DNA of 64,000 nucleotides from Anaerolineae bacterium (GCA_023382655.1 JAHDWK010000003.1:466769-530768), one strand, 5' to 3'; positions 15,678 through 25,088 are shown, counted from the stretch's first letter. Notes: a model not told the origin generated them from the sequence alone. Translations and numbers: made by a program.

Positions 15678-17144
15678 ATGAACATGCGAACTGTGCTGCT
15701 GCTCCTCATGCTGCTGTTGTTTCCCCTGGTTGGTGTTTCCGCGATAGATCAGCCGCAAAGGGATACGGCCGTCAACTTCGACGAGATTGACGCTTTTGTC
15801 CAGGCAGAAATGGAACGGGCCGGTATCCCCGGTCTGGCGTTGGCAGTGGTGCAGGGGGATGAGGTGATTTATTTGAAGGGGTACGGCCATGCTGATGCAA
15901 ATGGTACGGCCGTGACGCCGCAAACCCCCTTCATCATTGGCTCCATCGGCAAGACTTTTACGGCATTAGCCATTCAACAGCTTGCCAGCCAGGGCCAGAT
16001 TGACCTGAACGCTCCGGTGCAACGCTATCTGCCCGATTTTACGCTGGCGGATCCGCAGGCGGCAGCGCAGATTACCGTGCAGCAGCTTCTCGACCATACC
16101 AGCGGCATCCCCAAAGCGGCCGGTGAGCAAGCGTATCAGCTTGACCCGCAATACAGCACCGCCGAGTTGGTGCAAAAAGCGGCCACCGTTGCGCCCAACC
16201 GGCCCGTGGGCGCGTCCCGTGAATACTCCAACATAAATTACCTGTTGTTGGGGTTGATTGTGGAAGCGGTCAGCGGCCAGAACTACACCGATTACGTGCG
16301 CGAACATATCTGGCAGCCGTTAGACATGACCGACAGTGCCTTCTCCGAGGCAGAAGCGGTGGGGCTGGCCGACGGGTATCGCACCTTCTACGGCCTGCGC
16401 TTTCCGGCGCACGTTCCTATTCCGACGGCCATGATTCCCTCTGGTTACGGTATAGCTTCGGCGGAAGATTTGTCCCATTATTTGTTGGCGTATTTGAATG
16501 AGGGGCAGTACGGTCCTGCCGCCGTCCTCGATTCCCCTGGCTATCACGACATTTACTGGAACCGGCTGCCCGGATCGGCCACTTCGGTGGAGACCAGCCA
16601 AAGCGGCGGCACGCTGAACTTCAATGCGGATATTCATGTACTGCCCGGTCTGGGCGTGGGCGTAGCCGTTTTGACCAATACGCGCCATTTGTGGGATGAC
16701 CTGCTGCCGGTGACAACGGCCGCTTCCATTGCCCAGAGTGTAGCTTACAAGGTAGCCGGTTGGCCGACGCCCAAACCACCGGCCATGAGCCTGTGGCAAT
16801 CCTATTTGCTGCTGGATTTGGTGGCGTTGGGATTGCTGGTTTGGGCTTTGTTCCGGTTGTGGCGGGTGGTACGGTCAAGGGGTACGGCCGTGATCCACGT
16901 ATGGCGCACAGTTTTGTCTGTCTGTCTGGATGTGGGTCTGGGGTTGCTGCTGTTGATCGGGATTCCCCGGTTGGCCGGGCAGCGTTGGGATTATCTGCTG
17001 CGCACCCAGCCAGACCTGGCCGGTCTGGTATTCAGCGCCGGTCTCATCTTGATAATTGTTAGTGTGGTCAAGGTAGTGCGCTTCTTCCACGGGCGATCTC
17101 AAGAAGTGGGAACTGCAACCAGGACGGCTGTAATCACACAATGA
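15678..17144 (+). CDS. Beta-lactamase-fold serine hydrolase with C-terminal membrane domain
   Basis: A 488-residue protein; ATG 15678 follows GGGGAGA. A signal peptide is followed by a class C beta-lactamase/esterase domain: SIGK (SxxK, Ser near 89), YSNINY (YxN near 182) and TSQSGGTLNF as the third motif, where penicillin-binding proteins have KTG. Residues from about 370 contain three membrane segments. Such proteins are D-aminopeptidases, esterases or peptidoglycan-acting enzymes; lactamase activity cannot be assumed. It follows the HSL-type hydrolase by 10 bp. Confidence 0.85.
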   Translation: MNMRTVLLLLMLLLFPLVGVSAIDQPQRDTAVNFDEIDAFVQAEMERAGIPGLALAVVQGDEVIYLKGYGHADANGTAVTPQTPFIIGSIGKTFTALAIQQLASQGQIDLNAPVQRYLPDFTLADPQAAAQITVQQLLDHTSGIPKAAGEQAYQLDPQYSTAELVQKAATVAPNRPVGASREYSNINYLLLGLIVEAVSGQNYTDYVREHIWQPLDMTDSAFSEAEAVGLADGYRTFYGLRFPAHVPIPTAMIPSGYGIASAEDLSHYLLAYLNEGQYGPAAVLDSPGYHDIYWNRLPGSATSVETSQSGGTLNFNADIHVLPGLGVGVAVLTNTRHLWDDLLPVTTAASIAQSVAYKVAGWPTPKPPAMSLWQSYLLLDLVALGLLVWALFRLWRVVRSRGTAVIHVWRTVLSVCLDVGLGLLLLIGIPRLAGQRWDYLLRTQPDLAGLVFSAGLILIIVSVVKVVRFFHGRSQEVGTATRTAVITQ

Positions 17145-17173
17145 TGGATGTTGTTTGTAGGAGAGGATGAAAA

Positions 17174-17572
17174 ATGATGAACACGGCCGTTACCATCAAC
17201 CGCTTTGTGCAATTAGGCGTGGTGCGGCAAAGCATTGCTCTGGGTGAAACAGAAGGCATCACCTGGTTTCTGGCCTATGGCGAACGCTCCATCATGTTTG
17301 CTCTGGAAATGCTTGGCTGGAGCTGGTTTCTGGGGCTGGCCATGCTCTTTGCTGCGCCCATCTTCACCGCGCCCGGATACCAACGCTGGTTACGCTGGCT
17401 GTTAATCCTCTACGGCGTTTTGGCTCTTATCAGCGCGGTGTCCCACCTCCTGGCCAGCCCACTGGTGGCCGTTGGGCTTGTGGCCTGGGGATTCATTTTA
17501 TTTCTCGTCACAGGTTTGTTAGTCATCTACTTTCAGCAGACAAAGAATTTGACTCAAAGAGGTGCAACATGA
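17174..17572 (+). CDS. Small four-TM membrane protein
   Basis: A 132-residue protein with about three to four hydrophobic segments (from FALEMLGWSWFLGLAMLFAAP on). ATG 17174 is preceded by GAGAGGATG. Its stop overlaps the start of the SDR gene by four bases (ATGA), indicating translational coupling. No family was recognised. The pair may act together at the membrane. Confidence 0.65.
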   Translation: MMNTAVTINRFVQLGVVRQSIALGETEGITWFLAYGERSIMFALEMLGWSWFLGLAMLFAAPIFTAPGYQRWLRWLLILYGVLALISAVSHLLASPLVAVGLVAWGFILFLVTGLLVIYFQQTKNLTQRGAT

Positions 17573-18795
17573 TCATTGCTAACGGCATACTCACTCGCCA
17601 ATCACTGGCAGGAGAAGTGGTCATCGTTACGGGCGGCGGCCACGGTATTGGCTATGAAGCGGCCCGCGCGCTGGCCTGGTTGGGAGCACAGGTGGTCATT
17701 GCCGAGATTGACAAACAGGCTGGAAAAGAGGCCGTAGCAAACTTAAACCGGGAACTGGGCCAAAACAGTATCACCTTTATCCATACGGATGTAGCCGACG
17801 AATCCAGCGTTAACCACCTGGCACACGAAGCCTTGCGCTCTTATGGCAAAGTAGATGTGGTGCTGAACAACGCGACGATTGCACCTCTTGGTGCCGTGCA
17901 AGAGCTACCCATTGCTCAGTGGGATGCCAGCTATGGCGTGAATCTGCGCGGACCTGTTTTGTTGGCGCGTACTTTCCTGCCCGGCATGATCCAGCGCCAA
18001 CATGGTGTGTTTGCTTGTGTATCCTCAACGGGTGTGGCCTATATGGGTGCTTATGAAATCCTGAAAACAGCTCAGGTAGAACTGGCGAATACGCTTGAGG
18101 TTGAACTGGAAGGTACAGGCGTCAAGGTGTTTACGGTGGGGCCGGGTATGGTTCTGACGGATACGGCCCAGGCTGGTGTCAGTTATCTGGCGCAGCGGCA
18201 GGGTCAGAGCGTTGATGAGTTTTACGATATTGTTAAAGACCAGATCATTTCCGTGGAGGTGGCTGGTGCAGGATTTGCCGCAGCTATTGCCCTGGCTGAA
18301 CGCTTCCACGGGCAGGAAATCAGTTCGGTAGCTGCTCTGTTCACGGCGGGCATTGAAGTGGCAAAACAAGAAAAAGTGAGCACACAGCCCACCATGACGG
18401 TTGAACAGTTGGAAGAAGTAGGTACCCTCAGCCACAAGGTTCATGAGACGCTGGCCGTGCAAGCGGAGGGTTGGCAGCAGCGATCTTTTTTTGAGAAGCA
18501 GTGGGTCATTCGGGATTTCAAGAAAGTAGCTGGTATGCCTGTCGAACGATGGCTTGAAATTTTGGCTCAGTTAGAACGCAGCGCAGAACAGAAGGATAGC
18601 CCTGCCTTGTTGTCAGGCCGTGTCCCTCTGACCATGCTGTCAGAGTACTATATTCATTTACAAGAGTTAGCCAAAGGGTATGTCAAAGACCCGGAACAAC
18701 TGGAACAACAACTGCAAACGGTGCAAGAGTGGCAGCATGATGTGGAATCACTGACCACTTTGTTAACCACGAATGGCACTCAGCAGCTAGAGTAG
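17569..18795 (+). CDS. Short-chain dehydrogenase with long C-terminal extension
   Basis: A 408-residue SDR. The Rossmann loop TGGGHGIG lies at residues 21-28, NNAT near 103, and the catalytic Ser (SST) and YEILK (Tyr-x-x-x-Lys, near 161-165) are intact. Classical SDRs are about 250 residues. Here about 130 residues follow, mostly helical and acidic (EQLEEVGTLSHKVHETL, EQLEQQLQTVQEWQHD), of no known family to me. Substrate unknown. No ACGGCCGT octamer lies inside this gene, unlike most neighbours. Coupled to the upstream membrane protein by ATGA. The following 150 bp show nothing but one octamer. Confidence 0.85.
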   Translation: MIIANGILTRQSLAGEVVIVTGGGHGIGYEAARALAWLGAQVVIAEIDKQAGKEAVANLNRELGQNSITFIHTDVADESSVNHLAHEALRSYGKVDVVLNNATIAPLGAVQELPIAQWDASYGVNLRGPVLLARTFLPGMIQRQHGVFACVSSTGVAYMGAYEILKTAQVELANTLEVELEGTGVKVFTVGPGMVLTDTAQAGVSYLAQRQGQSVDEFYDIVKDQIISVEVAGAGFAAAIALAERFHGQEISSVAALFTAGIEVAKQEKVSTQPTMTVEQLEEVGTLSHKVHETLAVQAEGWQQRSFFEKQWVIRDFKKVAGMPVERWLEILAQLERSAEQKDSPALLSGRVPLTMLSEYYIHLQELAKGYVKDPEQLEQQLQTVQEWQHDVESLTTLLTTNGTQQLE

Positions 18796-18945
18796 AGATG
18801 CCAGCCAGCAGAGCACGGCCGTTAGCCATCACACGCACTCCTTCTCGCAAACCTGCCAAGGATAGCCGCGGATGACATGAAGGCGGCTCGATCTGGTAGT
18901 GGTGCTGATGATGCCGATAGCCGTGTAATTTAGCGAGGAGCGCAC

Positions 18946-19821
18946 ATGCATCAAGACAACAAGACTTACGAACAGTTGATTGCCCGCTTTACAGCCTGGG
19001 CTAAACAGGAGGAGAATGTGCGGGTAGCCATCATCATTGGTTCACGTGCCCGCACAGACCATCCCGCAGATGAATGGTCTGACCTGGACATCATCATTCT
19101 GGCCCAAGACCCGGAACCATACTGGCAACTTGACGCTTGGCTGCATCAACTGGGCACAGTCTGGCTCACCTTTGTGGAGCCGACGCCTGATGGGCGGGGT
19201 TTTGAACGGCGGGTTTTGTTTGCACCCGGCCTGGATGTGGATTTTGTGCCCAGCCCGGCGGTAGCTTTCCGGCAGATGCTGGAAAGCCATATACCGCCAG
19301 ATATTGCCGATATGATTCGCCGGGGTATTCGTATTGTGGTGGATAAAGACAATCTAGCCGCTCTGCTGCCTGACCTGCCCGCTGCTCAGGCACCGACGCA
19401 ACCCCCGCAAGAACGGGATTTCCTCAATCTGGTGCGAAACTTTTGGTACCATACCCTGTGGACAGCCAAACATTTGCGGCGCGGCGAACTGTGGTGGGCT
19501 AAAGCGGGCTGTGATATGCACTTGAAAGGTCTTTTGCAGCAGATGTTGGAATGGCACGCCAGGGCGACCAGAGGCCAAAACATAGATACCTGGCTGCGCG
19601 GCCGTTTCCTGGAAGAGTGGGCTGATCCCCGTGCGGTGATGGCACTGCGTGCTGCCTTTGCCCATTATGACGAAGAAGATGTGTGGCGAGCGCTGCTGGC
19701 GACGATGGATTTGTTTGCCTGGCTGGAACGGGAAACGGCCGTTGCCCTCCACTTTACCTATCCCACAGATGGTCAAACCCATACCGCTGAACTGGTAAAG
19801 GAACTATTTGCCAACCGGTAA
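18946..19821 (+). CDS. ANT(6)/AadK-like nucleotidyltransferase
   Basis: A 291-residue protein of the aminoglycoside 6-adenylyltransferase family. The nucleotidyltransferase signature GSRARTD (near 32) and SDLDIIILAQD (near 45) are present, with a third carboxylate in LDVDFVPSP. Family members transfer AMP to streptomycin or related molecules, but environmental homologues may have other substrates. A helical C-terminal part (NFWYHTLWTAKHLRRGE, DMHLKGLLQQMLEW) fits the family. GAGGAG precedes ATG 18946. Confidence 0.8.
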   Translation: MHQDNKTYEQLIARFTAWAKQEENVRVAIIIGSRARTDHPADEWSDLDIIILAQDPEPYWQLDAWLHQLGTVWLTFVEPTPDGRGFERRVLFAPGLDVDFVPSPAVAFRQMLESHIPPDIADMIRRGIRIVVDKDNLAALLPDLPAAQAPTQPPQERDFLNLVRNFWYHTLWTAKHLRRGELWWAKAGCDMHLKGLLQQMLEWHARATRGQNIDTWLRGRFLEEWADPRAVMALRAAFAHYDEEDVWRALLATMDLFAWLERETAVALHFTYPTDGQTHTAELVKELFANR

Positions 19822-19847
19822 TCAGAGGAACCTGAAGGCCCCCCCTT

Positions 19848-20831
19848 TTAACCCGGATACCAGATGACGCGCGGCTCATCGGCCGGCCGCCGGTATTCCC
19901 ACGCTGTTTCCACCATCTGTTGCAAATTGTATGCCGGCCGCCAGCCGAGCAGGAATTTGGCTTTGCTGTTATCCAGCCAGGTGGAGTGGTAGGGGGTGTT
20001 AATTTCCACAGTGGGCAAGCCTCTCGTCTCGGCCAGATACGCGCCCAGTTCGCCATAATCCACCGGCTCATCCATGCAGATGTTGAACGTTTGCTGGCGG
20101 GCCTTGGGGTTGTCAATGGCTCGCATAATCGCGCTGACCAGGTCTTGCACATGAACAAAGTTGCGTTTGACGGCACGACCGTCTGCCCCCACCATCACCG
20201 GCACTGCCCCTGCCCGCGCATACGCCTCCGCCCGTTCCGCCCCCACCAGATCACGCCAGCGCGGGCCGCCAAAAACATCCTCACCAAACGAAAGCTGGTA
20301 TTTGAAATCATCCTTTTCCATGATCCAGGGGGCGCGCAGGCAGCAGCCGTTCAAGCCATACTGAATGGTGTACTGCTCCAGCATCACCTCTTCCAGCACT
20401 TTGGAGAGGGCATAACAGCCGGGGTACGCGCTGTGTTTTTGGGTCTCCGTTACCGGGATGGGGTGCGGGTGGTAAAAGTGCCCCACGCTGGCATCGCCGC
20501 CAATGAGGATGAACTGCTCAAACGAGCGGCTGCGGCGACACGCTTCCAGCAGCCAGAACAACCCTTTAACGGCCACATCCATAATCGTGTCTGGCGTCTC
20601 TTTGCTGGTAGCCAGATGCAAAACATGGCTGACGCCGGTCATTGCTTCGGCCACCACCGCTTGTTGTTCAATGGAACCGCGCATCACTTCCAGACGGCCG
20701 TTGCCCGCCAACACCCGATGATGACAAAGAGCGCGGACGATAAAATGCTCAAAAGCCGGTTCGGCCAGGAAACGTTCAATGAACGCCTGCCCCACTTTGC
20801 CCGTTGCCCCGGTGACAAGAATTCGTTTCAT
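19848..20831 (-). CDS. NAD-dependent sugar epimerase/dehydratase family protein
   Basis: A 327-residue extended SDR. It has TGATGKVG at residues 7-14, a catalytic YALSK near 143-147 and the conserved RNFVHVQDLVSAI late in the protein. The family includes UDP-sugar epimerases and uronate dehydrogenases. Position behind the sugar transporter genes on the same strand suggests a role in catabolism of the imported sugar or acid. A 42-bp AT-rich inverted repeat separates it from the permease. Confidence 0.8.
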   Translation of the reverse strand: MKRILVTGATGKVGQAFIERFLAEPAFEHFIVRALCHHRVLAGNGRLEVMRGSIEQQAVVAEAMTGVSHVLHLATSKETPDTIMDVAVKGLFWLLEACRRSRSFEQFILIGGDASVGHFYHPHPIPVTETQKHSAYPGCYALSKVLEEVMLEQYTIQYGLNGCCLRAPWIMEKDDFKYQLSFGEDVFGGPRWRDLVGAERAEAYARAGAVPVMVGADGRAVKRNFVHVQDLVSAIMRAIDNPKARQQTFNICMDEPVDYGELGAYLAETRGLPTVEINTPYHSTWLDNSKAKFLLGWRPAYNLQQMVETAWEYRRPADEPRVIWYPG

Positions 20832-20859
20832 GGTGGTTACAGATAGGTGTAAGTAATTG

Positions 20860-20901
20860 AGTAATTAGGTAATTGGGTAATTACTCAATTACCTAATTAC
20901 T
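20860..20901. repeat. AT-rich inverted repeat
   Basis: Arms AGTAATTAGGTAATTG and CAATTACCTAATTACT (16 bp, perfect) enclose GGTAATTACT. It overlaps the stop of the permease gene. A related 34-bp perfect palindrome is at 23558-23591, and a shorter cousin at 25065-25082. Confidence 0.85.
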
Positions 20902-21898
20902 GTCCTCGTTGTCGGCGGCGACGGCTGTAATCAAAGGTAATCGCCAGCAGCAGCACAAAACCAATTACAATGCGGTGCCAGAATGGGTTGATGTTCAGCA
21001 TCACCATCTCATTTTGCAAGACGCCAATGAGCAAAGAGCCAACCAGAATGCCCAACACCGTACCCTGCCCGCCCATCAGGCTCAGGCCGCCCAGGATGCA
21101 GGCGGTAATTGCCAGCAGTTCAAATCCTTCTCCGGCCGCCGGATGCCCCAGGCTCAACCGCCCCGCCTGGATAACCCCGACCAGGCTGGCGCACACCACG
21201 GAGATGACGTAGCACAAAATAATACGGGCATCCACATTCACCCCGGACAGGCGCGTAGCCTCGATGTTGCCCCCGGCGGCGTAAATTTGCCGCCCAATGT
21301 AGGTGTAGCGCAGCAAATAATGGGCCAGCAAGGCCACAATCAGGCAAATGATCACCGGAATCGGAATCAGGCCAAAGAGCAAACCCTGGCCCAGATACGC
21401 AAAAGAATCGGGCACGCCGGTGATGGGGAAACCGCCAGTCAGCACCAGGATAGCGCCACGCGCCACCCCCAGCGTCACCAATGTCACCAGAAAGCCGTGC
21501 ATCCGCAGTTTGGTGACGTACATACCGTGAAACGTGCCAATCGCCACCGCCACCGCAAAGGTCAGGGCAATGGCTACGGGCAGCGGCAGGCCAGCCTTGA
21601 CGACCAGGTAAGCGGTGACAACCCCGCCCAGGCCAATGATGGAGCCAATGGAAAGGTCAATACCGGCCGTGATGATGGTAAACCCCACGCCGATGGCGGC
21701 GATGGCTAAAATGGCGGCGTCACGGCTGAGAATTTTCAGGTTTTCAATACCCGCGAAGCGCGGATTAACCACTGCGCCAATAATAAACAAAATGATGACG
21801 ACGAAAAATATCAAGAACTCTGGTGAGGCCAGAATGCCCGTCTTGTCGGTAAACGAGGTGCGCGCGCCTGACTTTGATTTTGTGACTGTGTTATCCAT
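20897..21898 (-). CDS. ABC sugar permease (ribose/rhamnose type)
   Basis: A 333-residue permease of the RbsC/RhaPQ family (BPD_transp_2) with about ten membrane segments. The hallmark LAIAAIGVGFTIITAGIDLSIG lies in the first third, and the segment with GGLSLMGGQGTVLGILVGS in the last. ATG 21898 is preferred over 21904 because AGAGGA lies eight bases upstream. It pairs with the two-domain ATPase and the binding protein upstream on the same strand. Only one permease gene is present, so the channel is probably a homodimer. Confidence 0.88.
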   Translation of the reverse strand: MDNTVTKSKSGARTSFTDKTGILASPEFLIFFVVIILFIIGAVVNPRFAGIENLKILSRDAAILAIAAIGVGFTIITAGIDLSIGSIIGLGGVVTAYLVVKAGLPLPVAIALTFAVAVAIGTFHGMYVTKLRMHGFLVTLVTLGVARGAILVLTGGFPITGVPDSFAYLGQGLLFGLIPIPVIICLIVALLAHYLLRYTYIGRQIYAAGGNIEATRLSGVNVDARIILCYVISVVCASLVGVIQAGRLSLGHPAAGEGFELLAITACILGGLSLMGGQGTVLGILVGSLLIGVLQNEMVMLNINPFWHRIVIGFVLLLAITFDYSRRRRQRGQ

Positions 21899-21928
21899 TT
21901 TCATCTTCCTCTGCCCAGAAAATTGTCC

Positions 21929-21975
21929 GTAGCAGGCGATTTATCGCCATCGTTTGTAGTAGGTGATTTATCGCC
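21929..21975. repeat. Direct repeat of a GGCGATTTATCGCC hairpin
   Basis: Two copies (21929-21948 and 21956-21975) of GTAGyAGGyGATTTATCGCC, 27 bp apart, between the ATPase and permease genes. Each can form a short hairpin. The GTAG end recalls the CGATTT repeat family. Confidence 0.6.
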
Positions 21976-22010
21976 ATCCGACGGCCCTGAAGTGTCTACT
22001 ACGAACCTTT

Positions 22011-23525
22011 TCACTGTTCACCCTCGACCGTCAGGAATTGGGTGGCGCAGGTCATAATCTCTTCCTGGCTGAAACGGCCGTACGCAAATTCTCCCGTAAT
22101 CCGCCCCTGGCACATCACGATCACCCGGTCGCTCATGCCGATAATCTCCGGCATCTCCGAAGAGATCATCAAAATGCCCATACCTTGTTGCGCCAGACGG
22201 CTCATCAGGGCGTGAACTTCCGCTTTGGCGCCAATGTCAATGCCGCGCGTCGGTTCATCCATAATCAGCAGCTTTGGCTCGGTGCTGAGCCATTTTGCCA
22301 GCACCACCTTTTGCTGGTTGCCGCCGCTGAGATTGCGCACTGTTTGTGAAATGCTGGGGGTGGCAATGGAGAGGGCCGCCACGTAGTCATTGGTGATGCG
22401 TTTCGCTTCTTTGTTTTTCACCGCCCCCAGGACATTGGAAATACGCGGCAACACGGCCATCGTGGTGTTGTCTTGCACGTCCATGCCCAGCACCAGCCCG
22501 TGCAATTTGCGGTCTTCGGGCACCCAACCGATCCCCTGGCGCACCGCATCCACCGGGGATTTGATGTGCACGGGCTGCCCGTTTATGAGCAGTTCGCCCT
22601 GTGTCACTTTGTCTACACCACAAATCAGGCGCGCCACTTCGGTACGGCCCGCGCCAATCAGCCCGGCCAGCCCCACAATCTCGCCCTGACGCACCGTCAG
22701 GTTGATATGTTCCACGCCGTTTTCACCGCACAAGTCGCGCAGTTCCAGTACCGGCGCGCCAATTTCTGCTTTTTCTTTGGGGTAAAGGCCCACGTCACGG
22801 CCAACCATCATACGGATGATTTGTTCTTCGTCGGCTTCGACAATAGACAGTGTGCCCACACGACGGCCGTCACGCATAATCACCACCCGATTGGCAATCT
22901 GCCGCACCTCGTCCAGCCGGTGACTGACAAAAACGACGGCCACGCCCCGCGCCTGCAAACGACGCATGAGGGCAAACAAGGCATCTGCTTCCTTGCTAGA
23001 CAGGGCCGACGTGGGTTCGTCCATCAAAATGAGCCGCGCATTTTGGGACACCGCTTTGGCGATTTCCACCATCTGCTGCGCGGCCACGTTCAACCGGTAC
23101 ACGAGTTTCTTGCCGGGAATATCGGCGCCCAGATCGTGCAAGATCGCTTCCGCTTCCCGGTTCATGCGCCGGAAATCTACCAGGCCCAGCGCCAGGCGCG
23201 GCTCTCGATTCAGGAAGATATTTTCGGCGACAGAGAGATAGGGGATGAGGGCCAACTCCTGGTGAATGGTGCTGATGCCCAGGTTTTGCGCTTCTTGCGG
23301 GGAATGGGGGGATATGTCACGGCCGTTAAACCGAATTGTCCCCTCATCCTTCATGTGAACCCCGGACAAAATTTTGATGAGCGTGGATTTGCCGGCCCCG
23401 TTTTCGCCCACAAAGCCCACAATCTCGCCGGGGTACACCTCAAAATCCACGTCATCCAGCGCCTGCACCCCCGGAAATCCTTTGACAATGTGCGTCATTT
23501 CCAGTAAAGGTTGCTGTTCAATCAT
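22011..23525 (-). CDS. Two-domain ABC ATPase for sugar import (RbsA/MglA type)
   Basis: A protein of about 504 residues with two fused ABC domains. The first has GENGAGKSTLIKIL and VSQNARLILMDEPTSAL; the second has a degenerate Walker A (GLIGAGRTE), the signature LSGGNQQKVVLAKWL and LLIMDEPTRGID. This asymmetry is normal in the family. The frame extends upstream to a TTG at 23582, but that stretch is an AT-rich palindrome, so ATG 23525 (or GTG 23528) is the likely start. It energises the permease at 20897. Confidence 0.9.
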   Translation of the reverse strand: MIEQQPLLEMTHIVKGFPGVQALDDVDFEVYPGEIVGFVGENGAGKSTLIKILSGVHMKDEGTIRFNGRDISPHSPQEAQNLGISTIHQELALIPYLSVAENIFLNREPRLALGLVDFRRMNREAEAILHDLGADIPGKKLVYRLNVAAQQMVEIAKAVSQNARLILMDEPTSALSSKEADALFALMRRLQARGVAVVFVSHRLDEVRQIANRVVIMRDGRRVGTLSIVEADEEQIIRMMVGRDVGLYPKEKAEIGAPVLELRDLCGENGVEHINLTVRQGEIVGLAGLIGAGRTEVARLICGVDKVTQGELLINGQPVHIKSPVDAVRQGIGWVPEDRKLHGLVLGMDVQDNTTMAVLPRISNVLGAVKNKEAKRITNDYVAALSIATPSISQTVRNLSGGNQQKVVLAKWLSTEPKLLIMDEPTRGIDIGAKAEVHALMSRLAQQGMGILMISSEMPEIIGMSDRVIVMCQGRITGEFAYGRFSQEEIMTCATQFLTVEGEQ

Positions 23526-23557
23526 CACGATACCCGTCGTTCCATAGTCAGTTAGCG

Positions 23558-23591
23558 ATTGAGTAATTGGGTAATTACCCAATTACTCAAT
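23558..23591. repeat. 34-bp perfect AT-rich palindrome
   Basis: A palindrome with arms ATTGAGTAATTGGGTAA and its complement, in the gap between the binding-protein and ATPase genes. It belongs to the same GTAATTGrGTAATT family as 20860-20901. It could weaken read-through and so lower ATPase and permease expression relative to the binding protein. Confidence 0.8.
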
Positions 23592-23608
23592 TACAAAATT
23601 ACCCCACT

Positions 23609-24796
23609 TTATTGCGAAGCAATACCAACTGAATCGAGATATTGTTTGTACAGGTCCAGCGATTCGGCTTTGATCACGTCCACGCCGGTATTCAGGCGGA
23701 TTGGGCCTTCATCACCCAGGTCGTCCAGGTAAGGAGCCAAAATCTCCATCGTCCGTTCCACGCCGAGGATGGACATGGCGTGCATGACGTACCCGGCCAG
23801 ATAGCCGTAGAAGTAGACGCGCTGACCGATCATTGCCTGCACCACCCCTTCTTCCATGCAGGCCTGCGTCTCCGGCTCGGCGTCAAAGGCGATCAACTTC
23901 ACTTCGCCAACCAACCCAGCTTGTTTGATCGCCTGGCAGGCGGCGGGGCCGTCGTAGGAGTAGAAGGTAATGAAACCGGCCAGCTCATCGCCGTATTTCT
24001 GGATGGAGGTTTGGGCATTGCTCAGGGCCACTTCCGGTTTGACGTCGTCTATGAGGACTTCTACCAGTTCCATATTCGTACCCTCAAAGACATCATTCAC
24101 CCCCTGGATGCGATCCTGGGCATTTTGGGCGGTGGCAAAACCAACCAGGCCGACCACCTTGCCTTCGCCAATGATTTCCAAAGCGGCTTCAGCGGCGGCG
24201 CGGCCGGCGTCATAGTCGGACATGCCGATATACATGGCACGGTCGCTGCCGGTAGCGTCTGAATCCATCGTGAGTATGATGGTGCCCTGGTCAACGGCTC
24301 TTTCAATAATGGAAGCGGGAGCTTCGCGGTCAATGGCGGAGAAGGTGACGCCGGTGTACCCATCATTAACAAAGGTTTCTAACATGGAAAGCTGCTGGCT
24401 GAGCAGGTCAGAGGCGGTGGGCGCCTGGAAGGCGATGGGGACGCCCAGTTCTGACGAAGCGCGGCCAACGCCAATTTGGGCGGCTGTCCAAAACGGCGAC
24501 AGGTTATTAGCCAGGAAGGCAAACTTGGACCCGGCGGGTGCACTCTGGCCCTCGGTAGCGGCTTTCAAATCGGCAACGGCCGCAAACAGTTCATTGGGGC
24601 GGTACGGGTTGTCTTCGGCGGCGGGCATGGCTTCTGCCTCAGCCGTGGCGACTACGGTTTGCACAACGGTTATGGTTTCCACAACGGTTTCAACGGTCGC
24701 TTCTTCACCAGCGCCTGATGAACAACCAACAAATGCTAAAAGGGCGACGGCCGTCACGGCCAACAACAATGTTCTCAAGTGATTTTTCATTTTCAC
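23609..24796 (-). CDS. Sugar-binding lipoprotein of the ABC importer
   Basis: A periplasmic-binding-protein type 1 (ribose/rhamnose-like) of 395 residues. The GTG at 24796 follows AGGAGG by six bases and is preferred over ATG 24811. The lipobox LAFVGC gives a Cys-anchored lipoprotein. A Val/Thr/Glu-rich linker is followed by the domain start FAFLANNLSPFWTAA and by FSAIDREAPASIIERA, LTMDSDATGSDRAMYIGM and IAFDAEPET, the hinge and ligand-cleft landmarks of the family. The sugar is unknown; the neighbouring RhaB-like kinase suggests L-rhamnose or a similar deoxysugar. Confidence 0.88.
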   Translation of the reverse strand: MKMKNHLRTLLLAVTAVALLAFVGCSSGAGEEATVETVVETITVVQTVVATAEAEAMPAAEDNPYRPNELFAAVADLKAATEGQSAPAGSKFAFLANNLSPFWTAAQIGVGRASSELGVPIAFQAPTASDLLSQQLSMLETFVNDGYTGVTFSAIDREAPASIIERAVDQGTIILTMDSDATGSDRAMYIGMSDYDAGRAAAEAALEIIGEGKVVGLVGFATAQNAQDRIQGVNDVFEGTNMELVEVLIDDVKPEVALSNAQTSIQKYGDELAGFITFYSYDGPAACQAIKQAGLVGEVKLIAFDAEPETQACMEEGVVQAMIGQRVYFYGYLAGYVMHAMSILGVERTMEILAPYLDDLGDEGPIRLNTGVDVIKAESLDLYKQYLDSVGIASQ

Positions 24797-24958
24797 TTCA
24801 ATCCTCCTCATAATTTGATATTGGTGATAAACAATAAAAATAAAGCTGCCTGTTCTTTTTTTCGTTGCACCTCCTTTTGTCTACTAAACCATCGTCTGCT
24901 CTTCTTGTGAAAGAGGGTTAAAGGTGATAAAACTACTGTGCGGATCAATAACAATGGT

Positions 24959-25052
24959 GGGCCTATCTGGAAGATAGGGCCAGCACCCATTCAAGGTTGG
25001 TCTGGCGATTCGTAAGAGGCTCGTCACGCTTGCCGGCTGGGGCGAGCCTCTT
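24959..25052. terminator. Two hairpins between the LacI gene and the sugar operon
   Basis: GGCCTATCT-gga-AGATAGGGCC (24960-24981) and AAGAGGCTCG...CGAGCCTCTT (25014-25052) lie in the gap after the LacI gene. Neither is followed by a clear T-run, so termination is only likely. The rest of 24797-25088 contains the leader of the binding-protein gene and no gene. Confidence 0.45.
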
Positions 25053-25088
25053 CTGGTAATGATGTAATTTGGTAATTGGGTATGCTAT

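Noticed and set aside
15678..17144. Calling the beta-lactamase-fold protein an antibiotic resistance gene
   Set aside because: Class C fold with C-terminal membrane segments and no KTG motif; such proteins are commonly esterases or peptidases.
20909..21709. Plus-strand frame of 266 codons
   Set aside because: Shadow of the permease, Gln/His/Asn-rich, no start signal.
22473..23507. Plus-strand frame of 344 codons opposite the sugar ATPase
   Set aside because: His/Gln-rich composition typical of an antisense shadow; the minus strand has full ABC motifs.
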